Under the pieces are notes generated by a model. It had not been told where the DNA came from. It saw only the letters and a program-made list of their open reading frames with translations, and did no database searches. The translations under genes were made by a program, and so were the position numbers. From contig NZ_LS483388.1 of NCBI RefSeq assembly GCF_900475415.1, positions 978,001 to 1,042,000 on the forward strand: a stretch of 64,000 nt of DNA. The letters are read 5' to 3'. Positions 1 to 8,193 of this stretch are shown here, piece by piece; position 1 is the first letter of the stretch; each line of letters begins with the position of its first letter. This stretch comes from Streptococcus porcinus (GTDB taxonomy: Bacteria > Bacillota > Bacilli > Lactobacillales > Streptococcaceae).

Positions 1-2
1 TA

Positions 3-299
3 TCTCTACTAGTCAATGATTTCTTAATGCAGAGTCAAAATATTAGTAAGCAATTTCCTTTGGCCCCTTATGAAATTATTGTCAATAAAGATACGGTTCA
101 TTTTGGAAAGTCGATAGGTGTGTTAAATTTATGGCATCAAACAGGGGCAACCGTTGTTGCTATTGAACATGAAGGTAAGTTCCTCATTTCTCCCGGGCCA
201 TATGCTGTTATCGAAAAAGGGGATCATATCTACTTCGTTGGAGATGAAGCAGCTTATTCTAGAATGAAAAATTATTTTAATTTATCAATGGGACTCTAA
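3..299 (+). CDS. RCK_C (TrkA-C) domain protein, C-terminal fragment
   Basis: The reading frame is open to the left edge of the window, so only the last 99 residues of a longer protein are present. They form a TrkA-C (RCK_C) ligand-binding fold, with the typical close SPGPYAVIEKGDHIYFVG (about residues 64-81 of the fragment). Such domains bind small ligands, including c-di-AMP in some families. The parent protein could be a GntR-RCK_C regulator of the BusR type, a ClC chloride transporter or a cation transporter; the fragment alone does not decide. An ATG at 27 is in frame but is most likely internal. Confidence 0.7.
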   Translation, partial: SLLVNDFLMQSQNISKQFPLAPYEIIVNKDTVHFGKSIGVLNLWHQTGATVVAIEHEGKFLISPGPYAVIEKGDHIYFVGDEAAYSRMKNYFNLSMGL

Positions 300-312
300 T
301 AGTGCTTAACTG

Positions 313-353
313 TGTCATTAGTGAACCTTTTAAACATTATTTACCTAATGACA
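313..353. repeat. 9-bp inverted repeat between the RCK_C gene and tpx
   Basis: TGTCATTAG (313-321) is repeated in inverted form at 345-353 with a 23-nt spacer. No T-run follows, so it is a weak terminator candidate; it could equally be an operator for tpx, whose Shine-Dalgarno begins at about 382. Confidence 0.35.
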
Positions 354-396
354 GAGATATGAGGTCTTGATACATTTTTGTAGGAGGTATAAGCTA

Positions 397-888
397 ATGA
401 CAACCTTTATCGGGAAACCCGTAACCTTAGCTGGGCAACAATTTCAAGTAGGTCAAATAGCGCCAGATTTCACCTTATTATCTACTGATTTAGAGAAAAA
501 ATCATTATCGGATTTTAAGGGTAAAAAAGTTATTAGTGTGGTTCCATCAATTGATACAGGTATCTGTTCAACTCAAACGCGTACTTTTAACAAGGAGTTA
601 GCGAGCCTGGAAGATACCTATGTGATAACAATCTCTGTTGACTTACCATTTGCACAGGCACGTTGGTGTGGAGCAGAAGGGCTTAACAAGGCAATCATGT
701 TATCTGACTATTATGATTATTCGTTTGGTAAGTCCTATGGCTTACTAATGGAGGAATGGCATTTACTTGCTCGCGCAGTTCTTGTACTAGATAATGATAA
801 TAAAATCGTTTATACACAATATTTAGAAAATGTAAACTCTGAGCCAGATTATATTTCAGCAATCACCGCTCTAAAAGCAATTCAATAA
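397..888 (+). CDS. tpx: thiol peroxidase (atypical 2-Cys peroxiredoxin)
   Basis: This 163-residue cytosolic enzyme reduces hydrogen peroxide and organic peroxides with electrons from thioredoxin. The peroxidatic cysteine is C57 in SIDTGICST and the resolving cysteine is C91 in ARWCGAEG, the spacing expected of the Tpx family (C61 and C95 in E. coli). The start at 397 is chosen because TAGGAGG (381-387) lies at ideal distance; an in-frame ATG 30 bases upstream has no such site. The gene is monocistronic and ends in a terminator shared with the convergent TetR gene. It is a normal part of the oxidative-stress defence of catalase-negative streptococci. Confidence 0.95.
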   Translation: MTTFIGKPVTLAGQQFQVGQIAPDFTLLSTDLEKKSLSDFKGKKVISVVPSIDTGICSTQTRTFNKELASLEDTYVITISVDLPFAQARWCGAEGLNKAIMLSDYYDYSFGKSYGLLMEEWHLLARAVLVLDNDNKIVYTQYLENVNSEPDYISAITALKAIQ

Positions 889-938
889 AGCTCACAAAAA
901 GCCAAGAAAGACTCTTCTTGGCTTTTTGTGAGCTTTAT
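885..938. terminator. bidirectional terminator between tpx and the TetR gene
   Basis: A perfect inverted repeat has 24-bp arms (885-908 and 915-938) and a 6-nt loop. It contains the tpx stop codon and reaches the first base of the opposing stop codon. The core reads AAAAAGCCAAGAA and its complement, giving T-rich tails in both directions. Confidence 0.95.
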
Positions 939-1477
939 TATATGCCAACAGTTTTCAAAATAATATCTGTTAGTTCTTCGGGTGATTGCTGACCACCTGT
1001 TTTAATCCAATATGAGATGATACTTTCAACACTAGCTAAGTAGACCTCCAAAGCGTATTCAAAGGGAATACCGCCATATTGTTGCCTGACAATTTTTTGA
1101 TAATCTTCTAAGGTTAATAGTACTTTATAGATAAAATCTTTGAGAATTTCTTTGACGTGTAAGCTATGTGACTGTGAAATAGCTGCAATAAAATCAAAAT
1201 GTTCGGTCAACACGGTTAAGGTTTTAATTAATAACTCTCTGGTATTAGTTGTGATTTCAGGGGCATCTAAAACCTGAAAAAGTTTGTCAAAATGTTCATC
1301 TTTGAAGTAGTTAATCATGTCATATTTATCTCGGAAATGTAAATAGAAAGTCCCACGGTTAATACCTGCCCTTTTGGTTAAGTCTGCTACCGAAATAGCT
1401 TCAAAGTCTTTTTCAGCTAATAAAGCAATCAGAGATTCTCTTAGATAGTTTAGGGTTTCAGTTTGTCTTTTTCTCAT
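938..1477 (-). CDS. TetR/AcrR-family transcriptional regulator
   Basis: The 179-residue protein has an N-terminal TetR helix-turn-helix (about residues 8-55, with AGINRGTFYLHFRDKYDM as recognition helix region) and a helical ligand-binding C-terminal part that gives no clue to the ligand. It is divergent from an ABC exporter pair, and their starts are 121 bases apart, the usual arrangement for a TetR repressor of an efflux system. Repression of both genes from shared sites is inferred. The ligand is unknown. Confidence 0.9.
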   Translation of the reverse strand: MRKRQTETLNYLRESLIALLAEKDFEAISVADLTKRAGINRGTFYLHFRDKYDMINYFKDEHFDKLFQVLDAPEITTNTRELLIKTLTVLTEHFDFIAAISQSHSLHVKEILKDFIYKVLLTLEDYQKIVRQQYGGIPFEYALEVYLASVESIISYWIKTGGQQSPEELTDIILKTVGI

Positions 1478-1491
1478 CAGATTATCTCCTC

Positions 1492-1570
1492 TTAAATCAA
1501 CACTTAGTTTACTTTTGTTCTTGTTCGCTAATTGAGAGCATTATATAATAGAAATAGAATTAAATCAACA
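1492..1570. promoter_or_regulatory. divergent control region with promoter for the ABC exporter and candidate TetR operators
   Basis: A forward promoter is visible: -35 TTGTTC (1521-1526), a 17-nt spacer and -10 TATAAT (1544-1549). The 11-mer TTAAATCAACA occurs twice in the same direction, at 1492-1502 and 1560-1570, bracketing the promoter. The second copy runs into the small palindrome AACAGTCTGTT. These repeats are the best candidates for the TetR binding sites; binding is inferred. Confidence 0.6.
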
Positions 1571-1598
1571 GTCTGTTCAGATAAAAGGAGTATATCTT

Positions 1599-2300
1599 GT
1601 GGCTTATATTGAAATGATTAAATCTAGTAAGGTTTACCGAATTGGAGATAATATCATCAAAGCAAATGATAAAGTGAGTTTTGAGATTGAAAAAGGAGAG
1701 TTAGTTGTCATTCTTGGAGCTTCTGGAGCAGGAAAATCTACTGTTTTGAATATCTTGGGAGGAATGGACACAAATGATTCAGGTCACGTTATCATTGATG
1801 GTCAAGATATTTCGCAGTTCTCTACTAAAGAGCTAACTCATTATCGGCGTCGAGATATTGGTTTTGTTTTTCAATTTTATAATTTAGTTCCAAATTTAAC
1901 AGCAAAAGAAAATGTTGAGCTGGCCGTTGAAATTGTTGATGATGCGCTTGATCCCAGTTATGTTCTTTCTGAAGTAGGTCTAGACAAACGAATGGATCAT
2001 TTTCCCAGTCAGTTATCTGGTGGTGAGCAACAACGTGTCTCTATTGCGCGTGCAATTGCAAAAAAACCGAAGTTACTACTTTGTGATGAACCAACAGGTG
2101 CTCTAGACTATAAAACCGGTAAACAGATATTGCAATTGCTTCAAGATATGGTTCAAACAAAGGGGGCAACTGTCGTTATTGTGACTCACAACTCAGCTTT
2201 AGCAGACATAGCTGATCGGGTTATTTATATGCATGATGCCCAAGTCATTAAGACGGTACTTAATAGGTATCCTCTATCAATTGATGACATTGATTATTAA
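1599..2300 (+). CDS. ABC transporter ATP-binding protein (MacB/LolD type)
   Basis: The 233-residue ATPase couples ATP hydrolysis to the FtsX-type permease that follows 17 bases downstream. Walker A is GASGAGKST, the signature is LSGGEQQR and Walker B with the D-loop is [12 protein letters not shown]; the switch histidine is in IVTHN. It starts with GTG at 1599 behind AAAGGAG (1584-1590). MacB/LolD-type ATPases power mechanotransmission exporters for peptides, lipoproteins or toxic compounds. The substrate here is unknown. The divergent TetR gene suggests that it is induced by the compound exported. Confidence 0.93.
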   Translation: MAYIEMIKSSKVYRIGDNIIKANDKVSFEIEKGELVVILGASGAGKSTVLNILGGMDTNDSGHVIIDGQDISQFSTKELTHYRRRDIGFVFQFYNLVPNLTAKENVELAVEIVDDALDPSYVLSEVGLDKRMDHFPSQLSGGEQQRVSIARAIAKKPKLLLCDEPTGALDYKTGKQILQLLQDMVQTKGATVVIVTHNSALADIADRVIYMHDAQVIKTVLNRYPLSIDDIDY

Positions 2301-2317
2301 GAAAAGGTAGCCTACAA

Positions 2318-4954
2318 ATGAATAAAACTTTATGGAAAGAGCTTTGTCGCTCCATTTGGTCAACCAAAACTCGTTTTATTTCACTGTTTCTATTGATGGC
2401 TTTAGGCTCTTTTGCTTTGGTTGGACTCAAAGTTACCAGTCCAGACCTATCTAGGACAGCTAACCGTTTTATTGATAAAAACAAGATGATGGACCTGAGC
2501 TTAGTTACCTCCTATGGATTTTCTGCTGAAGATATACAAGATTTAAAGAGCATTCCAGATGCAGATTATGAATTGGGACACCTTTTAGATGCAGAAATAA
2601 TAGAGACACAAAAATCTATTAGACTTTTTTCAATACCAAAAAAGATTTCCAAGCTATCTATTATCAAAGGAAGATTGCCACAAAAGGACTCTGAAATTGC
2701 GATTTCAAGTTGGCAAGTCAAAAATTATCATCTTGGGCAGACAATAGAAGTGAAGTCTTCTAAAAAGAAACTAATAAGGGTTAACAAGTTAAAAATTGTT
2801 GGTTTTGTTAATGCATCAGATATATGGTCTAAGCAAAATTTAGGCAATTCACAGGCTGGGGACGGTAATTTAGCTCTATATGGCTTTCTAAGGTCTTCTA
2901 ATTTTGAAATGGACAGTAACATTGCTAGGATAACTTTTAAAGGTCTAAAAGGCTCTGATGCCTTCTCAAAAGATTATAAACTAAAGCTACAAGAAAAAGA
3001 AAAAACGGTTGAGCATATCTTTACGGATAATGCAGAGAAAAGACTTTTATCCCTAAAAGAAGAGTCTTTAAAGAAAATAAGCGTTTCTGAAGAACAAGTG
3101 GCTAAAGCTAAAAAAGAAATAGCCATTAAAGAAAAATCCTTGCAATCACTGCCACAAGTAGAACAAGTTAAGGTCGCCATGAATGAGTTGCGCGCAGCTC
3201 AAGCTAAGCTGGAAGAAGAAGATAAACAGATTAGAGAAGCTAGAAAAAACATTAATCAATTAGTTAAGCCTAACTATACTGTCTATAATAGAGAAACACT
3301 TCCAGGTGGTGATGGCTATAACATTTACGATACTTCAATGGCTAGTATTTCACAGGTAGGTAATATTTTTCCCGTTGTCCTCTACCTAGTAGCTGCCTTA
3401 GTGGCCTTTACTACGATGACACGCTTTGTGGACGAGGAAAGAGCCAACTCGGGCCTTTACTTAGCCCTAGGCTATAAGAAGAATGCTATTCTCATTAAGT
3501 TTCTTAGCTATGGTTTTTTGGCAAGTTTTTTTGGAACTAGTCTAGGGGTTTTAGGCGGAACTTATTTCTTGTCAAGTATGATTGCAGAGATTATTACCAA
3601 ACCATTGGTGATTGGACGAGTCCAGATGGATTTCTATATGATGTATACCTTTTTAGCCTATTTCTTAGCGTCCTTATCTGCCTTACTTCCAGTTTATATT
3701 ATTGTTCGTCGTGAACTTTTCCAAAATCCTGCTCAGCTTTTGTTACCAAAACCCCCAAGTAAAGGAGCTCAAATCTTCCTAGAGAAAGTACCTTTTATTT
3801 GGCAACGATTATCTTTTACCTACAAGGTGATGGTTAGAAATATTTTTCGCTATAAACTTAGGATGTCGATGACTATCTTCGGTGTTGCTGGTTCTGTAGC
3901 TCTCTTATTTTCAGGTCTAGGAATTCAGTCCTCCTTATCAAAAGTAATTGATCATCAGTTTAGAGTGCTGACGCCCTATCATGTTATGGTGGTTGGCAAA
4001 GCTAATCAAGAAGAAGCAGATAGTAAACTCAGTCAATCTCTCTTGATGGATAAGGAGATAAAGGAAAAAGAAAAGATTGCTGTGTCTAACACTAATCTTG
4101 TTATAAAAGGCCAAAGTAGCAAAAGGGCAGTTCGTTTAATAGCAACCTCTAATTCAAACTTGTCACCTCTTATTAATTTGCGTGATAGTAAAACGCAAAA
4201 AACACTAAAACTTTCTAAAGAGGGAGTTATCTTATCAAAAAAACTAGCTGCTTTTTATCGGGTTATTCCTGGACATAGTCTGACTTTGAAAACTGACACA
4301 AATCAGACTTATAAAGTTAAAGTAGCCGCAATAGCTGATATGAACGTAGGCCATTATATCTTTATGTCACGAGCTTATCAGAAAAAACAGTTTGGTCAGA
4401 CAGAGTTTCAGTCAGGCTATCTTCTTAGCTTGGATAAAGGTGATGCCTCGTCTGTAAAAGCTTACGCTAAAAAATTATTAAATAGATCAACTGTTCAGGC
4501 TGTAGCACAAAATACCCTCGTCATAGAAACTGTGAAATCTGTCGTTACTTCTCTAAGAGAGGTTATGACATTATTGGTTGTCCTATCACTCATGTTGGCT
4601 TTGGTTATTTTGTATAATTTAACGGCCATTAACATTGCTGAGCGGTTAAGAGAACTATCAACGGTAAAAGTTTTAGGTTTTTATGATTATGAAGTGACCT
4701 TATACATTTATAGAGAAACGGCATTTTTGAGTATCATTGGTATCATCTTTGGCCTAGTTGCTGGGAAGTATTTGCATCAATTATTAATGAGTCTTATGGG
4801 GTCATCCACTATGAGTTTTGGCAATCAGGTCGATAGTTATGTTTATTTTGTTCCGGTTATAGCAATTTCTTTTATGGTTATGTTGCTGGGAATTATGGTA
4901 CATTATCAGCTACGGAGGCTAGCGATGTTAGATGCTTTGAAGTCAGTAGATTAG
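2318..4954 (+). CDS. ABC transporter permease with FtsX domains and a coiled-coil extracytoplasmic region
   Basis: The 878-residue membrane protein has one N-terminal membrane segment (about 18-40), then a large extracytoplasmic domain holding a predicted coiled coil (about residues 230-320, rich in K, E, Q and A). Four-helix FtsX modules follow around residues 340-470 and 750-870, with another membrane segment near 515-540. This long two-FtsX layout is common in Firmicutes for peptide-resistance or surface-remodelling exporters. It forms one operon with the preceding ATPase and is probably controlled by the divergent TetR protein. The substrate is not identifiable. Confidence 0.88.
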   Translation: MNKTLWKELCRSIWSTKTRFISLFLLMALGSFALVGLKVTSPDLSRTANRFIDKNKMMDLSLVTSYGFSAEDIQDLKSIPDADYELGHLLDAEIIETQKSIRLFSIPKKISKLSIIKGRLPQKDSEIAISSWQVKNYHLGQTIEVKSSKKKLIRVNKLKIVGFVNASDIWSKQNLGNSQAGDGNLALYGFLRSSNFEMDSNIARITFKGLKGSDAFSKDYKLKLQEKEKTVEHIFTDNAEKRLLSLKEESLKKISVSEEQVAKAKKEIAIKEKSLQSLPQVEQVKVAMNELRAAQAKLEEEDKQIREARKNINQLVKPNYTVYNRETLPGGDGYNIYDTSMASISQVGNIFPVVLYLVAALVAFTTMTRFVDEERANSGLYLALGYKKNAILIKFLSYGFLASFFGTSLGVLGGTYFLSSMIAEIITKPLVIGRVQMDFYMMYTFLAYFLASLSALLPVYIIVRRELFQNPAQLLLPKPPSKGAQIFLEKVPFIWQRLSFTYKVMVRNIFRYKLRMSMTIFGVAGSVALLFSGLGIQSSLSKVIDHQFRVLTPYHVMVVGKANQEEADSKLSQSLLMDKEIKEKEKIAVSNTNLVIKGQSSKRAVRLIATSNSNLSPLINLRDSKTQKTLKLSKEGVILSKKLAAFYRVIPGHSLTLKTDTNQTYKVKVAAIADMNVGHYIFMSRAYQKKQFGQTEFQSGYLLSLDKGDASSVKAYAKKLLNRSTVQAVAQNTLVIETVKSVVTSLREVMTLLVVLSLMLALVILYNLTAINIAERLRELSTVKVLGFYDYEVTLYIYRETAFLSIIGIIFGLVAGKYLHQLLMSLMGSSTMSFGNQVDSYVYFVPVIAISFMVMLLGIMVHYQLRRLAMLDALKSVD

Positions 4955-4960
4955 TAATGA

Positions 4961-4996
4961 AGATTAGATTTGAATTTTCGAATCTAGTCTTTTTTA
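4961..4996 (+). terminator. terminator of the ABC exporter operon
   Basis: An imperfect hairpin (AGATTAGATT against AATCTAGTCT with one G-U pair) lies just after the permease stop and is followed by a T-run at 4990-4995. Confidence 0.8.
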
Positions 4997-4998
4997 AC

Positions 4999-5037
4999 TT
5001 GAACAATCACGAAAATAATGGTAGTATTTAAATACTA
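4999..5037 (+). promoter_or_regulatory. promoter with a palindrome over the -10 element
   Basis: -35 TTGAAC (4999-5004), a 17-nt spacer and -10 TAGTAT (5022-5027) precede the HsdS-like gene. The -10 is part of a perfect 16-bp palindrome, TAGTATTTAAATACTA (5022-5037), which looks like an operator. No regulator gene is adjacent. Confidence 0.6.
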
Positions 5038-5062
5038 TAACATAATAGAAAGATACTAGAGA

Positions 5063-5665
5063 ATGAATGAAGATCTAGAAAACTACCTTAATAATAGTGA
5101 TATTAAAAAGATTACCATAGGTGATGTGGTCGAGTGTTTTAAGGGGAAGGCAGTGAGTAGTAAAGTTGAAGATGGAGAATTTGCCTTAATTAACCTCTCT
5201 GATATGAGTTTAGCAGGTATCAATTATCAGAATCTTCGCACCTTTCATTTGGAACGCAGACAACTTTTACGTTATTTTTTAGAAGACGGCGATGTTCTCA
5301 TTGCCTCTAAAGGTACAGTGAAAAAAGTTTGTGTCTTTCAAAAACAAAAGCGAGAGATTGTTGCATCATCAAACATTACAGTCTTACGACCGCTGGATAA
5401 ATTGAGAGGTTATTATATCAAATTTTTTTTAGACTCTGATATTGGTCAGCAGCTTCTGGATCGTGCGGATCATGGTAAGGATGTTATTAATTTATCTACT
5501 AAAGAACTACTAGAAATACCTGTTCCCGCAATGCCCTTGGTTAAACAAGATTATTTGATTAGTCAGTATCTACGAGGCCTAAGTGAATACCAACGTAAAA
5601 TTCAACGTGCTGAGCAGGAGTGGTACCATTTACAAAATGACATTGAAAAAAGTATATATAAATAA
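5063..5665 (+). CDS. orphan half-size type I restriction specificity (HsdS-like) protein
   Basis: The 200-residue protein resembles one half of a type I HsdS subunit. It has a single target-recognition domain (about residues 15-150, with ASKGTVKKV, ASSNITVLRP and STKELLEIPVPAMPL as in Methylase_S proteins) followed by the conserved helix (about 160-200) that dimerises or docks on HsdM. Full HsdS subunits have two such units and run to about 400 residues. No hsdM or hsdR lies in the window. It starts 10 bases before, and is probably cotranscribed with, an ArAE membrane protein. Function is unknown: a relic, a solitary DNA-binding protein, or a partner of HsdM encoded elsewhere. Confidence 0.75.
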   Translation: MNEDLENYLNNSDIKKITIGDVVECFKGKAVSSKVEDGEFALINLSDMSLAGINYQNLRTFHLERRQLLRYFLEDGDVLIASKGTVKKVCVFQKQKREIVASSNITVLRPLDKLRGYYIKFFLDSDIGQQLLDRADHGKDVINLSTKELLEIPVPAMPLVKQDYLISQYLRGLSEYQRKIQRAEQEWYHLQNDIEKSIYK

Positions 5666-5675
5666 AGGATAACCA

Positions 5676-6635
5676 ATGCCCCTATTAGAACGAACTATTA
5701 AAATGGTCGTGACAACCATTTTAGCTATTCTTATTGCTGAAAGTCTGCAGTTGACTTATGCCATTTCTGCTGGCATTATTGCTTTATTGAGTTTACATGA
5801 TACAAGGAAAACAAGTTTAAAGGTGGCACGAGAACGGTTATTTGCCTTCTTTTTAGCATTTTGTATTGCTTTTTTTTCTTTTACAGTATTTGGCTTTTCA
5901 ATGTTAGCTTTTACAGTCTATTTGAGCTTTAGTATTCCCATACTTTACCTTTTGAAATTAGAATCAGGCTTAGTTCCGATAACTGTTCTAGTGACTCATC
6001 TTTTAGTTTTTAAAAGCCTTAACTTTCAAATTCTGAGTAATGAGTTTTTGCTATTTATTATCGGCACAAGTACGGCCTTGTTAGGAAATGCCTACATGAA
6101 AACTCCCAAAAAAGAGATACAGCAGTACCATGTAATAATTGAAAAAGAACTCAAAGACCTGCTTTTTCAACTCGAATCTTCCTTGTTAACACATTTTGAT
6201 AACCGACTCTATCACTCTTTAGAACAATTAGAGGATTTATTGGGGGAAGCTTTAGTTTTAGTTTATAGGGATAGTCACAACCAAGTTTTTCAGCAAACTA
6301 ATTACCATGTTCATTATTTTGAAATGAGGCGTCATCAGCTGAGAATAGTAGATAAGATGGTTAAGAGTTGCAAAAAAATAACAGAACGTAACCGTCAAAG
6401 TATCTTGCTAGCTCATTTCATTCATGAAACAGCTGAGCAACTTAGTGAAACCAACTCTGCTTTAACTTTGCGTGAAGATATTTCTCTTTTATTAGAGACA
6501 TATAGGCAGGGAGAACTACCAAAAACTCGTCTTGAATTTGAAAACCGGTCACAAATTTTTCAAATATTGCAAGATTTAGAGCAGTTTATTCTTGAAAAAA
6601 TAGAATTTTATAAAGAATACAAAGAATATTATTAG
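5676..6635 (+). CDS. aromatic acid exporter family (ArAE/DUF939) membrane protein
   Basis: The 319-residue protein has about five or six membrane segments in residues 8-140 and a long charged, helical cytosolic part (about 145-319), the layout of DUF939/ArAE_1 proteins. The family is related to bacterial aromatic acid exporters such as AaeB/YhcP, but the Gram-positive members are shorter and mostly uncharacterised. Substrate is unknown. Its start follows the HsdS-like stop by 10 bases, implying one transcript. A terminator follows at 6659. Confidence 0.8.
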   Translation: MPLLERTIKMVVTTILAILIAESLQLTYAISAGIIALLSLHDTRKTSLKVARERLFAFFLAFCIAFFSFTVFGFSMLAFTVYLSFSIPILYLLKLESGLVPITVLVTHLLVFKSLNFQILSNEFLLFIIGTSTALLGNAYMKTPKKEIQQYHVIIEKELKDLLFQLESSLLTHFDNRLYHSLEQLEDLLGEALVLVYRDSHNQVFQQTNYHVHYFEMRRHQLRIVDKMVKSCKKITERNRQSILLAHFIHETAEQLSETNSALTLREDISLLLETYRQGELPKTRLEFENRSQIFQILQDLEQFILEKIEFYKEYKEYY

Positions 6636-6658
6636 TCTATTTGTTAATAGCATCTTAG

Positions 6659-6679
6659 AAGACCTAGTCTAGGTCTTTT
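6659..6679 (+). terminator. terminator of the HsdS-like/ArAE operon
   Basis: AAGACCTAG and CTAGGTCTT form a compact hairpin around a single central T, followed by TTTT including its own arm end. The inverted repeat is perfect. Confidence 0.7.
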
Positions 6680-6680
6680 C

Positions 6681-6689
6681 TGATATAAT
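6681..6689 (+). promoter_or_regulatory. extended -10 promoter for the DUF2130 gene
   Basis: TGATATAAT is an extended -10 element (TG-N-TATAAT) placed 28 bases before the start codon and immediately after the upstream terminator. No good -35 is present, as expected for this promoter class. Confidence 0.65.
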
Positions 6690-6716
6690 AGGAACAATAT
6701 AAGCTTAGGATGGAAA

Positions 6717-8060
6717 ATGATTATGAAAGAAATAAAATGTCCTCATTGCCAGACAGTGTTTACTATTAATGAGTCAGAATATAGTCAACTACTGGCACAA
6801 GTTCGTGGTGAAGAGTTTGAAAAAGAAATCAAAGAACGGCTCTATAAGGAGTTAGCATTACATGATCAAAAAGCTCAAAATACCTTACAAGAAGAATTAA
6901 GTCAAAAAGACTTGCTTATCCATCAACTTGAAAATCAATTGGAGCAAAAACTAAAAGAAGAAAAATATAAACAAGAAAATGAATTAGCTAAAAAAGATCA
7001 GGAAATCTTGACTCTTCAAGGAGAACTGGATAAAATTGCTTCACAAAATGCATTGGAACTTGCTAATACTTTATCAGATAAGGATAAAGAACTTAACAAT
7101 CTCAAAAATAAATTAGAAAAACTAGAGTTGGAGAATCAGACCAAGCTACAATCTGCTCTTAATAGTGTAGAAAAAGAACGAGATCGTTTGAAAAATGAAT
7201 TATTACTGCAAGAAAAAGAAAGTGCCTTATCCCTATCCTCTTTAAAGAGTGATTTCCAATCTCAATTAAAGGCTGCTAATGAACAAGTTGAATTTTATAA
7301 AAACTTTAAGGCGCAGCAATCAACAAAAGCAATTGGTGAAAGTTTAGAACTTTATGCTGAAACAGAATTTAATAAAGTTCGCAGTTATGCCTTCCCTAAT
7401 GCGCACTTTGCTAAAGATAATGAACTTTCTAGTCGTGGTTCAAAAGGAGACTATATTTACCGTGAGCTGGATGCTAATGGGGTGGAAATCTTATCAATAA
7501 TGTTCGAAATGAAGAATGAGGCTGATACGACTAAAACTAAGCATAAAAATAGTGATTTTTTTAAAGAGCTTGATCGAGATCGTCGTGAAAAAAACTGTGA
7601 GTATGCTGTTTTAGTGACAATGCTTGAGGCAGACAATGATTACTACAATACTGGAATTGTTGATGTTAGTCATGAGTATGAGAAAATGTACGTGGTACGT
7701 CCACAATTTTTTGTGCAAATAATTGGCCTTTTGAGAAATGCTTCGATGAATGCACTGGAATATAAGCAAGAGCTTGCTTTGGTTAAAGAGCAGCATATTG
7801 ATATTACGCATTTTGAAGAAGATTTAAATATTTTTAAAACAGCTTTTGCGAAGAATTACAATTCAGCAAGTACTAATTTCAAAAAGGCTATTGACGAAAT
7901 TGATAAATCGATTAAAAGAATGGAAGAGGTTAAGCGCTTCTTGACGACTAGTGAAAATCAGCTTCGTCTGGCTAATAATAAACTTGATGATGTTTCTGTC
8001 AAAAAGCTTACTCGTCATAATCCTACTATGGCTGATAAATTTAAGGAACTAAATGAATAG
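6717..8060 (+). CDS. DUF2130 family protein, nuclease-like with coiled coil
   Basis: The 447-residue protein starts with a CPHC pair like a zinc ribbon, runs through a long coiled coil (about 30-200, rich in E, K, Q and L) and ends in the conserved DUF2130 core. The core holds SKGDY (D245) and FEMKNE (E264, K266), a D-(18)-E-x-K spacing that recalls PD-(D/E)XK nucleases and RmuC. A role in DNA transactions is inferred, not shown. Start could be 6717 or the in-frame ATG at 6723, which is better spaced from AGGATGG (6707-6713). It is monocistronic between two terminators. Confidence 0.8.
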   Translation: MIMKEIKCPHCQTVFTINESEYSQLLAQVRGEEFEKEIKERLYKELALHDQKAQNTLQEELSQKDLLIHQLENQLEQKLKEEKYKQENELAKKDQEILTLQGELDKIASQNALELANTLSDKDKELNNLKNKLEKLELENQTKLQSALNSVEKERDRLKNELLLQEKESALSLSSLKSDFQSQLKAANEQVEFYKNFKAQQSTKAIGESLELYAETEFNKVRSYAFPNAHFAKDNELSSRGSKGDYIYRELDANGVEILSIMFEMKNEADTTKTKHKNSDFFKELDRDRREKNCEYAVLVTMLEADNDYYNTGIVDVSHEYEKMYVVRPQFFVQIIGLLRNASMNALEYKQELALVKEQHIDITHFEEDLNIFKTAFAKNYNSASTNFKKAIDEIDKSIKRMEEVKRFLTTSENQLRLANNKLDDVSVKKLTRHNPTMADKFKELNE

Positions 8061-8099
8061 TAAGTGGAGACTTTGAAGAGCCAGTCCATTAAAAAATCT

Positions 8100-8123
8100 A
8101 AAACTCCGAGTTTGGAGTTTTTT
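8100..8123 (+). terminator. terminator of the DUF2130 gene
   Basis: AAAACTCC and GGAGTTTT form a hairpin with a 6-nt loop, followed by T residues to 8123. Confidence 0.85.
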
Positions 8124-8126
8124 CTC

Positions 8127-8156
8127 TTGGCAATTAGGTTTTAAAACAGTTATAAT
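8127..8156 (+). promoter_or_regulatory. promoter of truB-ribF
   Basis: -35 TTGGCA (8127-8132), an 18-nt spacer and -10 TATAAT (8151-8156) lie 37 bases before the truB start. Confidence 0.75.
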
Positions 8157-8193
8157 GATGTGAGTATAGGTCGTATATTAGAAAGATTGAGAA

